Below, piece after piece: positions 21,362-34,384 of a stretch of DNA of 64,000 nucleotides; within the stretch, counting starts at the first letter, position 1, and each line of letters begins with the position of its first letter. Below the pieces are notes generated by a model, which saw only the letters and a program-made list of their open reading frames with translations, was not told the origin of the DNA and made no database searches. Source of the stretch: Gyrodactylus bullatarudis (lineage: Eukaryota; Platyhelminthes; Monogenea; Gyrodactylidea; Gyrodactylidae); contig SSNU01000247.1 in assembly GCA_012064415.1 (NCBI GenBank), forward strand, positions 1,240,629 through 1,304,628. Direction: 5' to 3'. The position numbers and the translations under genes were made by a program.

Positions 21362-24300
21362 TCAAGCATCCTTCTTCCTTAGGGATGAGTAGGTTTTCTC
21401 AATGAGATAATCAATCTGTTCAGAGTCAATGATAAAAGTTTGCTTCTCAGAGGAGCCTGTATTGCTTAAAGGATAATCTTCAAGGTCTATGAGAGATCTA
21501 ATTTTGACTTTTTTCTGTTGGTTTACTGCACTATTACGGTCTAGAGAGGCAACAGCAGTCGGCTGATAGCTGTAACGATTAGAGAATTGATTCAACAATA
21601 ACATTTGATGTTTCTGTTCTGGTGTTGGCTTATGGCATGTCCTAGAGGTTGGTGTATGTTGACCCTGAATTAATTCAAAAAAAATAATTTGTCAAAATAC
21701 AAATTAGAAAGGAAAATTTTCTACATGGAGAGTCAATCAGTAAGATAAAACATTCATGATGCAGTAACAAATATAAATAAATATTTTAATTATGCAAGCC
21801 AATTGTAATGTATCTAACTAGACTTTAGAGGAGGTCATCCCGAGTTTAATGATCTTTCAAAAATGCCAAAAACTATGCCAAGAGACCTTAGATAATAAAC
21901 AAAATATGTAGACTACTGTGTAAATGTGGGTTAGTTTTGTAAAGCACAAGCTTCACAAACAAGGAGAGAGCAATGTTAAAAATGCTTAGTCCAACATTAA
22001 AACTAAAGTATGATTGAAATAAAAAGAGCATGATAGATTAATATTTAAAGATACACTGAGAGAGAAATGTAAAAACATACAGCGTGCGAGTATTTTATTA
22101 TTCCAAGTAATTGACCAGTTAATTCTGCTTCAGGAAAATCATAATCTACATTAGGAGAGTTAATACCGCAAATCTAAGTCTAACAATAGAAAAATGAAAT
22201 GTGTGCACACAGAGAGATGGACAGAGAAAATATTTTGGAAAGGAGTTAGCTGATTCCGGAGCATAAATAGCATAGCAAAGAAAACAAGAACACACATAGA
22301 CGATGAAACTAACACATGTATATATATATTCAATTGTGATTACTGAATATATATTCAGATATTATATATGGTCTGTTACAAGACTGTATTCTCATCAATG
22401 AAGGATATTCTCTCGGGACCATTGCCATTAGTATTACTGTTAGTATGATTTATGATGATGGAATGATGAGATCTTTCATTACTATTACTATTAATAGTAG
22501 GGAAAAGGTTTGGAGTTGTAGAGTTTGTTGTGGTCGATGACATGGCGGATGAAGACGAGGGCTGTTGCATGGAATTACTCGGACTGATATTATTAGTTGT
22601 AGATAGGAAGAATTGATGTTTCTGAGGGGATGAGGACGTCGGAATAGGATGAGAATTTTGAATGATTGACTCGACTATGAAGGAGTCTGAACTGGGCCTG
22701 ATCTGGAGTAAGGCAGCCTGTTGTTTTTGATCCTGATTTTTGTTTCAAGGTGATTAGAGAAATCAGGGTATCAAGAAAATAGGGGGCGGGGTGTATGTGC
22801 TTGATAAACATGAAACAAGAAATTTTCCTCGTAATCTTCTTTACATGAAATCCAGTCGGTTAAAGCATCATAGTTCACACATGTACACTGTACATTGTAC
22901 AGTGTGGATAGGCTTTCAGGGAAAAAATCAAACGAGGAAAATCTCCATTTCGTGCTATTAATCAGCCAAAAAATGCGCATATTAAAATGACAGAAATCAA
23001 TCAGAATAAGGTAAAGACAGGCAACAAGTGAAAATATGCAAATTCAATGCTCTATTCTGAATTTCAAAAGACTCTTAAGAGAAAAGTGCAAGAATAAGAC
23101 CCTTAACTAGAGACTGACTCGAGAAAGATGGAAGGGAGACCCACATGCGTAGATACCTATAGGAAAGGCATGCTATTTCAAAGGGGAATGTGTAAATTCG
23201 TGTGTCTATATATTGAATTCCATCAAGATGTTCAGGGTTAGAGAAAGAGAGAGATAATAATATTATGATATTTGGTTGCAGAAAATAGGGGACGAAAAAG
23301 TTACCTGATAAAATGACTGATACAACTGGATTGAATTGTAAATTTTGTTTAGGGTGTCAAAAATTCAATTTCCATATTCAATGAACGATAAAAAAGCTGA
23401 TTGATATCAACGTGGAAATCTGAATTTTTTCATCAAGAATTCGGAAATTTTCAAGATTTTTATATATTGTTAACTACTTTCACCATTTTGGGAATTTGAA
23501 AAATATTTTTTTCTCCAAATGATAAAAGTTGGTACATGATTTGGATTCCTAAAAATCTTTAATAGATTCGAATTCTTAAAAAACTACAGATTCCCAACAT
23601 CATATCAACCCAGGGTGTATTAGATAAGAAATTTTATTGGAATAAAAAATTCTCAAGGGGGAATAAATTGATGAAAAGGACCAATTACTTTTATTGCGGA
23701 TCAAATTTTAAATCAAACCTAAAAAGTATGAATGAAACTACATATGAAAAACAGTGATGATGAGCAAGAAAAGTATATATGACTCACTTGGGAAAATGTC
23801 TTGCCATCAGTGTTGTTGATGAGCATAATGGAATTTTTGTTGGGCTGTTGTTGTGATGATGGTGGTGATGGATTCATCATGTTGGTAATTTGGGAAATAT
23901 CATAGACGAGAGGTATCCTTGAGACTGCCTGTGTCGGTGTTAATGGCCTAGAATTACTACCCTGATTTATTTGAATGTTATCTGATGGGAGTGTATCAAA
24001 GTCACGTTGGATCCAGACACCGCCGTCGTTACTCTTATTAGCTTGAGCTAGATAATTAGCTAGATTAATAAGATGGAATTGATAAACTTTTTGAGAGAAG
24101 AGAAGAAACTAACAAAGATGAAGAAAAGAAAGGTGAATGGTTAATATGTGTGTGGAATATGTTGAGAAAGGACATTTTTCTCATTTGTCCATCTTGATAT
24201 TACATTGTTTTTCTTTTAAATAATGCACCTAGACACAGATTATGTGTATACCATCTCTCTTAGTCTACAGAGAATAGGAATAGTGAGGAGTTAGCACAGA

Positions 24301-27300
24301 CATGGTTTTCTTAAAAATTTGTATGCATTGTAACAGAAAGTTATAGAGAGAAACATACAGAGAGTAAATAGATATATTTAAAACTACAAACGTAGTGAAT
24401 TATTCCAGAGAGAATTATGCTAGAGTTATTAATTTCCGTAGTTGGTTTCATGATAAAGATAAAAGAGATTCTTTGAGTTAATTCTACTTCCACTTCTTTT
24501 TACTTATCGATAAAAAGAGCATGGCTAGGCTTTCTCGGGGGAAAAAACCATTTAAATTAAAAGGTGAAGCTGTACTCAAAGTAAAGTTGATTTTAGAAAA
24601 ACTTATATTCTGTGGTTGTAAATTTATGCTTGTCATCAATTTTGATGTCTCTTGAAGATCTTTCAAGTAGTTTTCAAAGTTTTTTACTTAGTGGGAATTA
24701 GTGTCATTATATTGACTTGAATGGCAATAAATATTCATAGACTGTCGAAAAATATACAATATAGTATTTTGGGACAGGACTTGGCTATATTTAAATGTAA
24801 AGCTAATTGATATGAAGTTGGGAATCTGTGATTTTTACGAAAACCTCGGTTTTTTCATCAAAAATTCGAAAATGCTAACGATTTTTTTGAATCCTAATCA
24901 TGATCCACAGTTTTACGATTTGAAGAGAAGAATTCTGAAAAATCTTTTTTATGAAAATCTCATTTCTTCGAACTTTGACCTGAGAATTTTTATTGATTTC
25001 AAAGTGAGAGAGTGATCAAAAATTGATTACCAGGATCACATTAGGACAAGAAAGCCGAATATGTTGATTCTGTTCTAACGCGTAGCTTGATTATCGTTTG
25101 GAAGTCAAATTTCGATTTTTTGACTTTCACAACTAGAAAATTAATGAAATTTCGACAAACCGAAATCTCTCGAAAATGGTGGATCTTTTGAAAATTTTTC
25201 GGCGATATATGGCTTTCTTGTCCTAATGTGATCCTGGTAATCAATTTTTGATCACTCTCTCACTTTGAAATCAATAAAAATTCTCAGGTCAAAGTTCGAA
25301 GATATGAGATTTTCATAAAAAAGATTTTTCAGAATTCTTCTCTTCAAAACGTAAAACTGTGGAACATGAGTAGGATTCCAAAATATATTCGAATTTTTGA
25401 TGTAAAACCGAGATTTTTGTAAAAATCATCCCAACTTCATATCAACCAAATTTATGTACAAGCTGATTAATTTTGAGACGGAATTAAACTCCCAAGAGGG
25501 CCTCTTGTAACAGGCTATAATTCTTTTTAACTAAAAATGGAATAGAAATGAGTCATTGTTTTTTCACGTCAAGAAGAAACTATCAAGTTAACACGCAAAT
25601 TACTTTATGCAGTTTCTGGAAAAATAATTGATTCACTCGAACAACAGAGAACTTTGTTTCTCACAAGAAATTAAACCAAAAATAATAAATGTAAAATTTA
25701 CGGTTTTCTGACTATATTTACTTTTTTGGGATTTTTCCTTCTCTTCTACTTGATAATTATAAAGGATAAACTCTCACTTAACCCTTAAAGTGCCATTGGG
25801 ATATTTTAGAAGCTCATTAATGTTTACCGCCCATTCGATGAGGAATCTATTAATCTTCTGGAATACGCAAAAATTTCAGCTGTCAAACTATTGCTATACT
25901 TATTCAAAATAAGTTTATTTTTCCAAAAATTTAATTTTCAGGGTCATTTATAAAGAGTTAGATAACTATACCTGTAAAATTTAAATATGTAATTGCTTAA
26001 ACTCTATCTGCTGAGAATCCAATTTTCTGATTAAGAAAGGGCTCAAATTTTGACCGATAACTCCTGCTATATTTTTTGAAAAAATGCTATTTTCTGAACG
26101 CCCTAGTTATTAATAATTGTATTTTGAGGGTTTCGAAATTCGATTGTTTTCCACTGTTTGGAAGCTGGTGAAATTTTGATGATCAGTTGATAATTTGATT
26201 TTTTTCGTCTCATAATATTATTTTATCTTAATTTTGAACCAAGTAGTTCTTCAGGGAGCTGTTCGGCATAGTTTGACTATAACGTTGTTCGCTTGCTACC
26301 TGACTATGTTGTTTTCTGGCTTGTATTGGTCCATCTGTACTTCACCTCTCTCTCCCCTTTCTTTTTCTACAGATAGACCAATACAAGCCAGAGGACAACA
26401 TAGTCAGGTAGCAAGCGAACAACGTTATAGTCGAATTATTTTATCTTATAGAATCCAAAACGGACTTGAACTTTGATAATCTATTTTCAGTTCTGATTAG
26501 CTAGACAAATTCCATGATAAAAGTTATCTTTCAAGACAAGGTTTACAAGGTTTGAATTATTATTATCATCATCATTCAATAACATGATCTAAATTAGGTG
26601 AATTTCATGTTTGGTAGGCCAGTCACCAGAAATCTCATCAAGAGTTTAGTCAGTGGGTTAATTCAAGACATAAGGGCAACATGATTAATGCAATTAAAGG
26701 TTATGTACCTCATCTCTCTGAGTAATTTGAAAGCTAGAACCAAAATTTAATTTAATTCAAAAAGAGTTCACTCGTAAGGAACAGACTATTCGAATAAATT
26801 AGTAGACGTACCTTTGAAATCGGGAGAGGATGGAGAGTGAGGACTCTTACTCATTGAGTCTACATTACTGGGAGTGGTGATGGATGGTTGGCCGAAACTT
26901 TGGTTGACACGCCTCTCAACACTATCGCACAACACTGAGGCTATAACATATGTCCTGGCCTGGTGTTCAGCCTCCAGGTCTCTACGTGGTAGAGATGAGT
27001 TGGTTGATTCTGGAATCACTGAACGTTTCTCTGGTGAGGATCCAATCAGCTGAGAGTAGTTTGATTCCAAACTTCGGTTACTATTCCTCATGAGACTGGA
27101 AGATGAATAGTCAAATTGTCGTGGTACACCGGATATTGAGTTTATCTGACGAGTGTTTTCAATTATTTTCGATACAGACTCATTGTTATTCAATGGTGTT
27201 GCCTGTTGAATTGTATCACTGGGTTGAGGTAGTTCTTTTGTACTGTCCGGATTAATTGAGGAACACGTATCTGATAAGGGAGGACTGATTGGGCCAGAAA

Positions 27301-30300
27301 AGAGAGGATTAGTAACACCATTCGAGAGGATCACACTGAGAGACTTTGTCGAGTCCTCGTTAGACTGTTCATCAAGGTTGTTGTTGATTTGTTTCTTGAT
27401 AACCTGAGTCTTACCATTTGTACCGGAGAAGTTGGTGATTACCTGAAAATGTAAAATTAAATAGATTTGCATTTCCACATGTGGACGAGATTAGGTTAGT
27501 TTAAAGAATGTGGATGGGTTTAAAAAAGCATTTCATGATTAATTTGAAGTTTTAAGTTGCAACAATAAAATAATTTTTACAACGATGAAAATCACAATTT
27601 ATTTCAGTACAACAGACTAAGAAAATAGTTTTGAAAAAGAAACCTAAAACTCTGCTGTCGAACTACTTCTATGAATTATAAGAAGATTTTATTGTTTTTC
27701 ATAAAATTAATCTTGCATCATCTCTTAAAGGTGCTATCGAATGAGATAAGAACTGAGGTAATTTACAAAAAAAAACTCAATAGCTTTTTGCATACTGTAA
27801 GGAATTCAAATATTTCCACTTTTTTGATTTAATGTTATTTTGGATCAAAGTTAGACACAGGATTATAATTTAGCTAAAGAAATTCAACATTTTATTGTGG
27901 AATCAGACCATTTGAATAATTCAGTTATCACGAAGAAAATGAACCCAAAATTTAGAAATTCTCTCGAATGTGGAAAATTCCCAACTTTGCTTACTTTTAT
28001 GTTCAAATAGGAACATCCTTTTTTAACATTGATTTCGTTTCTAATTGCTTTAAATCATCAAAATTTTGAGACCAAAAGTTAAACAAGTGGAAATTTGACG
28101 CATTTTTTAGATTCAAAAAGTGGTTTAATTTTCGTTTGATTGAGCTTTATTCCGGATTTTTTTATTTTTTGGTAAATTTTGTAGTTAATTCAACTTTCAA
28201 TAGAGGTCTGAGGTTCATGTCAATCATATGATTCAGAGAATTCTTAGGTTAAAACTCCTTAAATCTACATTCTCTTCTAGCTTAAAACTGATACAGAATG
28301 AGAAGGCGTTGGGAAGGAGAGATTCTGTTGAATCAAAAGAATAACAGATATCACAGATACTTACAGATTCTACATTGTCTTCTTCCAGAACCATCTTTTA
28401 TGAATACAATACATTAGAATGAGACAAGAATACGTTTTAGAGAATTATACAATTACAATTACTAATTAGGACATACCTTTTGAGTTTGGTCATTGATAAT
28501 TCGATGATTGGTGATGACAGAATTGAGCTGATCAGAATTACCAGGTACTGAACTATTCCTCTCACTGTATCTCATGTCAATCTATAAAATTTAGAAAGAA
28601 TTCAACTCTTGAATAACCATGATACAAGAAGAATCTATATGAGATAGCAAAACTGATTAGCACTGAGATGAATGATGACATTTTAGGAAATTCCAGAGGA
28701 GTTGAGAGTAAACTTTGATTAATCAATATCTAAAAATTTTGTAAGAAAACACTCTACAGTCAAGTATCTCTTTGGACTCTGTTAAGTGTATAATTAGTAT
28801 ATACAAAAGTACAAGATAATCGTAAAATATCTCAGATTGTGCCTAATCATGTGCTACAGGGATGCTATTTTGGCCGAAGATATTTCAAAAATTATAAAAT
28901 CATATTATGGTATAAGTAAATAGCAAAAGCTTATCAATTGGTTCCTAATTAGATCACCAATTAAAGAAATTAGAAAGGTAATAATTTTTGCAATGATACA
29001 ACTATATAAGAAATTTAGAGAGGTGGTGAGAGGTCGAGAGGCTTACAATGAGTATTTTATTCCTTTTGTAAATCTGAATGCAAGTTACATAGGGAGAAAG
29101 AAACAAAGAATATGTATGAAACTGTTACCTTTCGATTAGAAATATCTGGATTGTCCAGGGTATTGTAGGCCGACCAGGAATGAAATTGACCCTGTCTGGG
29201 TGGAGTGTCAGTTGCCGATTGATAATTCTTACTCGAGCTATGTGTAAGAGTGTGATGTGTTTGGTCATTATTTTTTGTTTCCCATATATCACTACGATAA
29301 GTCTCGAGGATTTGACCTAATGGCTGATGTGGCTTCATATCTGCAGCTATTTTCAAAGTTAAGAAATTACATGAAAATCTTTTTAGTATACGTGTCCTAG
29401 TATATAAAATAATGAGAACTAAACCATCATCATCATCTAAATTGAGGACAAATTAGATCAACAGTTAGTGAGAGAATAGTTTTATTCCTTGGATGATGGA
29501 AGGAGATATTCCCCCAGAATAGAGATTTACATCAATATCGAGTACATAATGAACAAGATACTAGCAAGGAATTCAATCTATAATGATTGTAATTTTATTG
29601 CAATACATAAAGAACTAAGTAAGTTACACGTGAATTTAAACACACAAATTGAGGAAATCAAAAGGAATCAGAGAAAAATATCAATGTGTCAGTTAAATAA
29701 ACAGATGCTCGTTTTGCTCTAAAGGTTGTAGGACACCTGTTAATGATGGTAGAAAGAGAGTGAGCGAGTAAAAGTACATTTTATGACATATTCATTATAA
29801 TGAAGTTAAGCATGAATCTCAAGTCGACAAATATTTGACGAGGAATAAAAAAGACACGAGAAAAGAATATAGAAATTGAAAAGACTCACTTAATTGAGGC
29901 AAGACATCTAGCCGATTTTTGTGTAGAGTCTCTAGACATTCCTTTAAGGAATCAATGACGTCTTCATCTGAGTAAAGGAAGTCCTTACTGAGTTCATCTT
30001 GGAGGTATGTCATAATATTGCAAGCATCCATAGTCATAAGATTTTCTATGTTTAAAGGGAAATTAATTTGATTCAATTTAACCTCAATTTTACTGGAGAT
30101 GATGTTTTCTTTAAAAGAGAACTTGATAAAATTATTGATTGATTCCAAGTATGTACAAATATGGCGGAAATATATTGATCGATATAATCGACAAGAGAAA
30201 TAGAGCAAGCAATAAAGGAAATATTATATAGGAGAGATTGGGAAAAACTTTATTTCCATCCTACAGTATCATTCAGTTGTGAAAAAAAGAATGACTAAGA

Positions 30301-33300
30301 ATATGTAGACTATAGAAAAGAGTTTTTTTGAAGCACAATTCCCAATAGGCAAAAAATAACAACAGTGTATATTGTCAAGTAAAAAAAAGATTCCATTCGC
30401 AAATGTAGAGAGGAACAAGATGAGGCATAGTGGTAAATTACAGTATTACAATCATCTTTTATCACAATCATTCTTCGCCCAGAGCTATATGGGTATATTT
30501 CTCAAGAGCATGTTTAGCAAATAAATGGGGTAAATTACGATTTAAAAGCAAGAAAGTGGTAATCTGGAAGATTTTCTCTCAATATCAGTGTGGATGGAAT
30601 GAGATAAATTTTTAAAAAAGACTGTCCAAATGTCAGTCCAAAAGAGGGGACAAGAAACTTTAAAGGGATAAGGAAATCTGTGTTTTTATAAGAGGGGAAG
30701 GTATTGGAATTTGCCATGAAGAACACATAACGATAAGAGCATTCCGGATAAAGTTTCTATTAGAATCAAAATTAGAGACAAGGTCAAATGTGTTAATTCT
30801 TGACTCAAATCCTTGAAATGGTACAGTGCTGAATGTTTAGTGTTAAATTTACATGATAATGAATTGATTCAAAGGTAACCAAACTAAGGGCATGATCGAT
30901 CTACTCAATTATTCAGAGTAAACGTTTCACTCTTGTCAGTTGATCACTTGCTACTTGAATAGTTTAGATTGGTGGATTGAGGATTTTTGCATATGCTTCT
31001 CGATTGGTCGAATGATTTTTTCTTCATTTGACCAAATGTAAAAATCAATAATGATTAAAGTATGGTTAACCTTTTTTATCATTTAGAATGTACACAAGCT
31101 GTATGAAAGATTACAAGATTCAACCAGAAACCAGAAGATTATAGAAGAGATTATACTTTCAATTTCATAATTATCATATTTAGATACTATGAGGTGGACT
31201 ATGAAGAGGAGGGTTAGAGAGAAAGGCTAGAACATATAAATTTAATACTGTACTGTATAAATATATATATATTATGATAGACTCTGACCTGATGTGTAAT
31301 GTGAATCTAGATAAATTTAGCTCTGAGAAGAAAAAAGAATCCTTTTGGAAATGATTATGAAAATACAATTCATTGGGTCTTGTTAAGAGGATTTATTCGT
31401 ATTATCGATCAACTCATTTTTCCAGGGAAAACAGGCAGAGTATTAGAGAGAGAAAAGTATATATTCTCTCTCTCTCTCTCTCTAGCAGTGTGTTGGGGAA
31501 ATGCGCCCAAGTGAATAAGGTAGATAAGATGGAGAGATAGACTATCATTTTCAAACTTGTTACAATAAAAACCAAGATCTTGAAATTATTTTGAATCTTT
31601 ATCTATAATTTGATTCAGGAAAAAGTTTGGAACAAAGATCACATGAATGATATGATTTGAAAATTCGAATAAAATTACATTTGCACAGATTGATGAAAAT
31701 ATTTTTTCAACTTTCAAGAGATAGAGAGGTAGACTTTTGAGAAAAGATCAAATATGCTGGCTCGAAAATCAACTGACAGGAGAGAAAGAAAATTAACAGA
31801 AAAGAGAACAGATAAGCAGAGAAAACGGAAGAGAATTTAATTAATTTCTCTTTGAAAAGTACGAACATGGATAACAATTAAAGAATAGAAGTAATAATAA
31901 TAATCAATATGCATTAAAATGGTATTCAGTGAATAAATTTAGAGAGATGGATGTTCTTCAAAAGAAAACTGCATCACTGCACAAATACAGTGAACAGTGT
32001 ACACTGTAGTGTGTATGTGTATTGGAGTGACTTTTGTGATAAAACTAAAAGAGGGGAAATGTAGGGAGAAAATGGGGAGAGAGATGGATATGATTAGATT
32101 TTTAAAAATTGGATAAATAAGAGAAGAAGAAAAAGGAGAAATGAAAGTAATGACTCACTTTTGTGCATCTTCAAAATGTTATAAGCTTGACCAATAAGCA
32201 GTTTCTCGCCCTCCAAAAGGTAAATATCCCAAAGACGAAATGTTAAAGAGATTGGCATCTAGATTAAAGAAAAAAGGGGGGATAATAATACTAGCAACGT
32301 AAAAATTTATGGAAATGGACGTCTTTTAATTTTAATAATAAAAAGATCGGTAGACAAGCTAACCAAGTTTTGATCATAAAACTTATTGAAAAAAGAGATT
32401 ATATAGAAATGTTTAAAAATTAAGATCGAGTTTAAACTTACACGACCAATAAAGCATTGCATAAACCATTTCAAGGCATACGTGGTTGTGATAACATTCT
32501 CTTTTTTGAGATAATTGAAAAGGTTCGGCAAAAGTCGTTCAATTACTTTTTCATGATGAACAAAAAGTCGATTTAGACCAGGAAAATTATTAACGAAAAT
32601 CCCATGCATGGAATGTTTCGGTCCGTTGAGGAGTTGACAAAATGCCCAAAATGCATCTTCTTCATCATGAATATACATTAAAAGAATTCCAGCGATATCA
32701 CTTAAACCCTGGCAATAACCTATCTCTGGATTATAGACAGAGTATGCAGCCAAAAGTTTGAACAATGACCTTTGTCTAGCACCAAATCGACTAACGAAAT
32801 AAGAAGTATTTCTATAAGTTCTATTGATATCGAGATCAATTTGCTCCAAGAACTCAGACTTTTCAAGGGCAATTTGAAATAGATTGTTAAAAGTATTCCT
32901 TTTGTGTGACAATTTTATGTCCGAAACTCGAAGAAGTAAAGGCCAAACGATAGTCCGAGCAAGATTTGGAATACCTTTGTATATTCGACGTTTTAATTTT
33001 TCCGTAGATTTTCCCTCGGGAAAATACTTGTTCCAATTATTTTCATGCTTGGCTTTTCCATCTCGGCCAACCATTTTGGACCACTTTTGAAAACGATGAA
33101 TATCATTTTCTCTACTTATGGATTCTTGTTTAAGCTGCTTCTCTGATAAAGCCTGTGGACTACAACAAAATTAAAAAGGGAAATGTAAGAATAGGTTTTA
33201 TAAGATTATTATATCGAGAAATTTACTGATAAAAGCCGTAGTAGTCTATATATTCATTCTTTTTTTCTCCTTCTTCTGGTTCATCTTTACTATCAAGATA

Positions 33301-33348
33301 GTTCTTGACTATTTGCTTAACGCGAAGATTCTGAGCCCCACTACTCAT
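21362..33348 (-). CDS. USP6NL: USP6NL/RN-tre-like TBC-domain RabGAP, alternative last exons
   Basis: Coding exons on the minus strand are 33348-33227, 33159-32442, 32258-32159, 30045-29890, 29346-29129, 28581-28477, 28394-28365 (a 30-nt microexon), 27442-26812 and 24047-23788. Then comes 22732-22376 (about 898 residues) or 21664-21362 (about 880). Every junction keeps frame. The TBC domain (about residues 95-320) carries the Arg finger in IDLDINRT (Arg154) and the Gln finger in GYCQG (Gln191). RRIYKGIPN, AAYSVYNPEIGYCQG, MHGIFV and RLWDIYLLEGE match USP6NL/RN-tre, which accelerates GTP hydrolysis on Rab5-type GTPases in endocytosis. The C-terminal half is Ser/Asn/Pro-rich and probably disordered, with possible SH3-type ligands. 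It shares a 175-bp divergent promoter gap with RPL24. Both last exons start in phase 0 and end in a stop, so I read them as alternatives. Confidence 0.85.
23401..23608. repeat. Short hairpin element (TTGATATGAAGTTGGG family)
   Basis: Imperfect inverted repeat of about 90-bp arms. It begins TTGATATCAACGTGGAAATC and its other end is the complement of TTGATATGATGTTGGGAATC. The ends resemble those of the larger hairpin at 24807-25445, so both belong to one family. It lies in the intron before the proximal last exon of the USP6NL-like gene. Confidence 0.6.
24807..25445. mobile_element. Long-arm foldback element
   Basis: The arms 24807-25056 and 25211-25445 are near-identical in inverted orientation. 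Both start TTGATATGAAGTTGGG and end at GGACAAGAAAGCC, and they share long exact stretches such as TCAAAGTGAGAGAGTGATCA. A loop of about 150 bp separates them. No coding potential is seen. It looks like a recently inserted foldback/MITE in intron 8 of the USP6NL-like gene. I could not define a clear target duplication. Confidence 0.75.
26270..26437. repeat. Near-perfect 70-bp-arm hairpin
   Basis: The left arm 26270-26339 pairs with the right arm 26368-26437. I count five mismatches, two of them at the open end, around a pyrimidine-rich loop of under 30 bases. The arms are visibly richer in GC than their surroundings. Any transcript across it would form a long dsRNA hairpin. It sits in intron 8 of the USP6NL-like gene. 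Confidence 0.85.
31461..31484. repeat. CT microsatellite
   Basis: An uninterrupted TC/CT dinucleotide run inside intron 3 of the USP6NL-like gene. Confidence 0.9.
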
Positions 33349-33523
33349 CTTTGAAGATCAAGGCCATCTAAGAAGAGTAAACAATATGTTTTTTAAAACA
33401 TGTAAAAACTTATTTTTAAAATTTCACAATTAACTGGTCTTGATAAAACATTTTAATTAAGATTCAAGCAAAATTAATTTCAATATCCTTTTGTTTTAAG
33501 TGATTTTATAGAAACCGCTAGCA
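33349..33523. promoter_or_regulatory. Divergent promoter gap USP6NL-like / RPL24
   Basis: Only 175 bp separate the two outward-facing start codons, so both promoters must overlap here. On the minus strand, CTTCTTAG at about 33363-33370 could serve as a 5' UTR or leader splice acceptor. Pyrimidine-rich stretches before the RPL24 ATG are compatible with a TOP-type start but are not diagnostic. Confidence 0.4.
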
Positions 33524-34054
33524 ATGAAGTGAGTGACATGCTGAAATAATAAAATTCCTTGTTATAACTTCTTATTTAGGTTAGAAGTTTGTTCATATAG
33601 TGGATATAAAGCTTACCCTGGCCATGGTAAACGTGCCGTTAAAGGTGATGGACGTAGTTTCTTCTTTCTCAGTGCCAAGTGCGAAAAATCACACTTCATG
33701 AAAAGAAATCCCAGAGACATAAACTGGACAGTCCTATACCGTAGAAAGCATAAGAAGGGTCAATCTGAAGCTCATTCCAAAAAGAAATCAAGGAAGGTTG
33801 CAAAAACCATGCGTGCAATCGCAGGTACCAGTCTTGCTGATATTGTAGCCAAACGTAATCAAGACCCAACTATTCGTAAGGCAATGCGCGAAACAGCCAT
33901 CAAAGCAATTAAAGAGAAGAAGGCCAAGGATGAGTCAAAGAAAAAGATGAAGCAAGCAACAAAGAAGCAGATTCCTACTTCTACTACTATCCCTAAACCA
34001 AAGACCAGTAAAGGCGGTGCTAAACCCATGCCAAAGGTCTCAGGAAAACGATAA
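33524..34054 (+). CDS. RPL24: 60S ribosomal protein L24 (eL24)
   Basis: Exon 1 contributes only five coding bases (33524-33528, ATGAA). A 51-bp intron (GTGAGT...TTTAG) leads to exon 2 at 33580-34054, giving 159 residues. The start [20 protein letters not shown] and the block [20 protein letters not shown] are hallmarks of eL24, a large-subunit protein that forms a bridge to the 40S subunit. The C-terminal third is Lys-rich, as expected. Length and layout are normal for the family, and a tiny first coding exon is common in ribosomal protein genes. AATAAA follows at 34068. Divergent from the USP6NL-like gene. Confidence 0.96.
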
Positions 34055-34384
34055 ACTGAATCTTTGTAATAAACGGATTTATTTATTCAATTATACGTTG
34101 TCCTATTAATCTAAAATTATTATACAATTTGAGAAGATAAGTTAGTCAAATTATCAATTAATAAATTGGTTTAATAACAATTCATAAATATAAAACAGAA
34201 AATATTCAAGCAAAAATTGAATTGTAAAATGAGATGAGTTAATTGTCAGTTAAGGGTATTTGATAAATCTAAATTGCATTTCATATCAGCTCCTTTCACA
34301 AGAATTAGTTTGGAATGTCGTCTAAGTTTGTGGAAAAATCCGAATTTAATCGCTAATGTATATCTTCAACACAGATGCTTGAAA

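Noticed and set aside
26234..26476. 80-codon ORF across the hairpin
   Set aside because: Produced by reading through both arms of the palindrome; not a gene.
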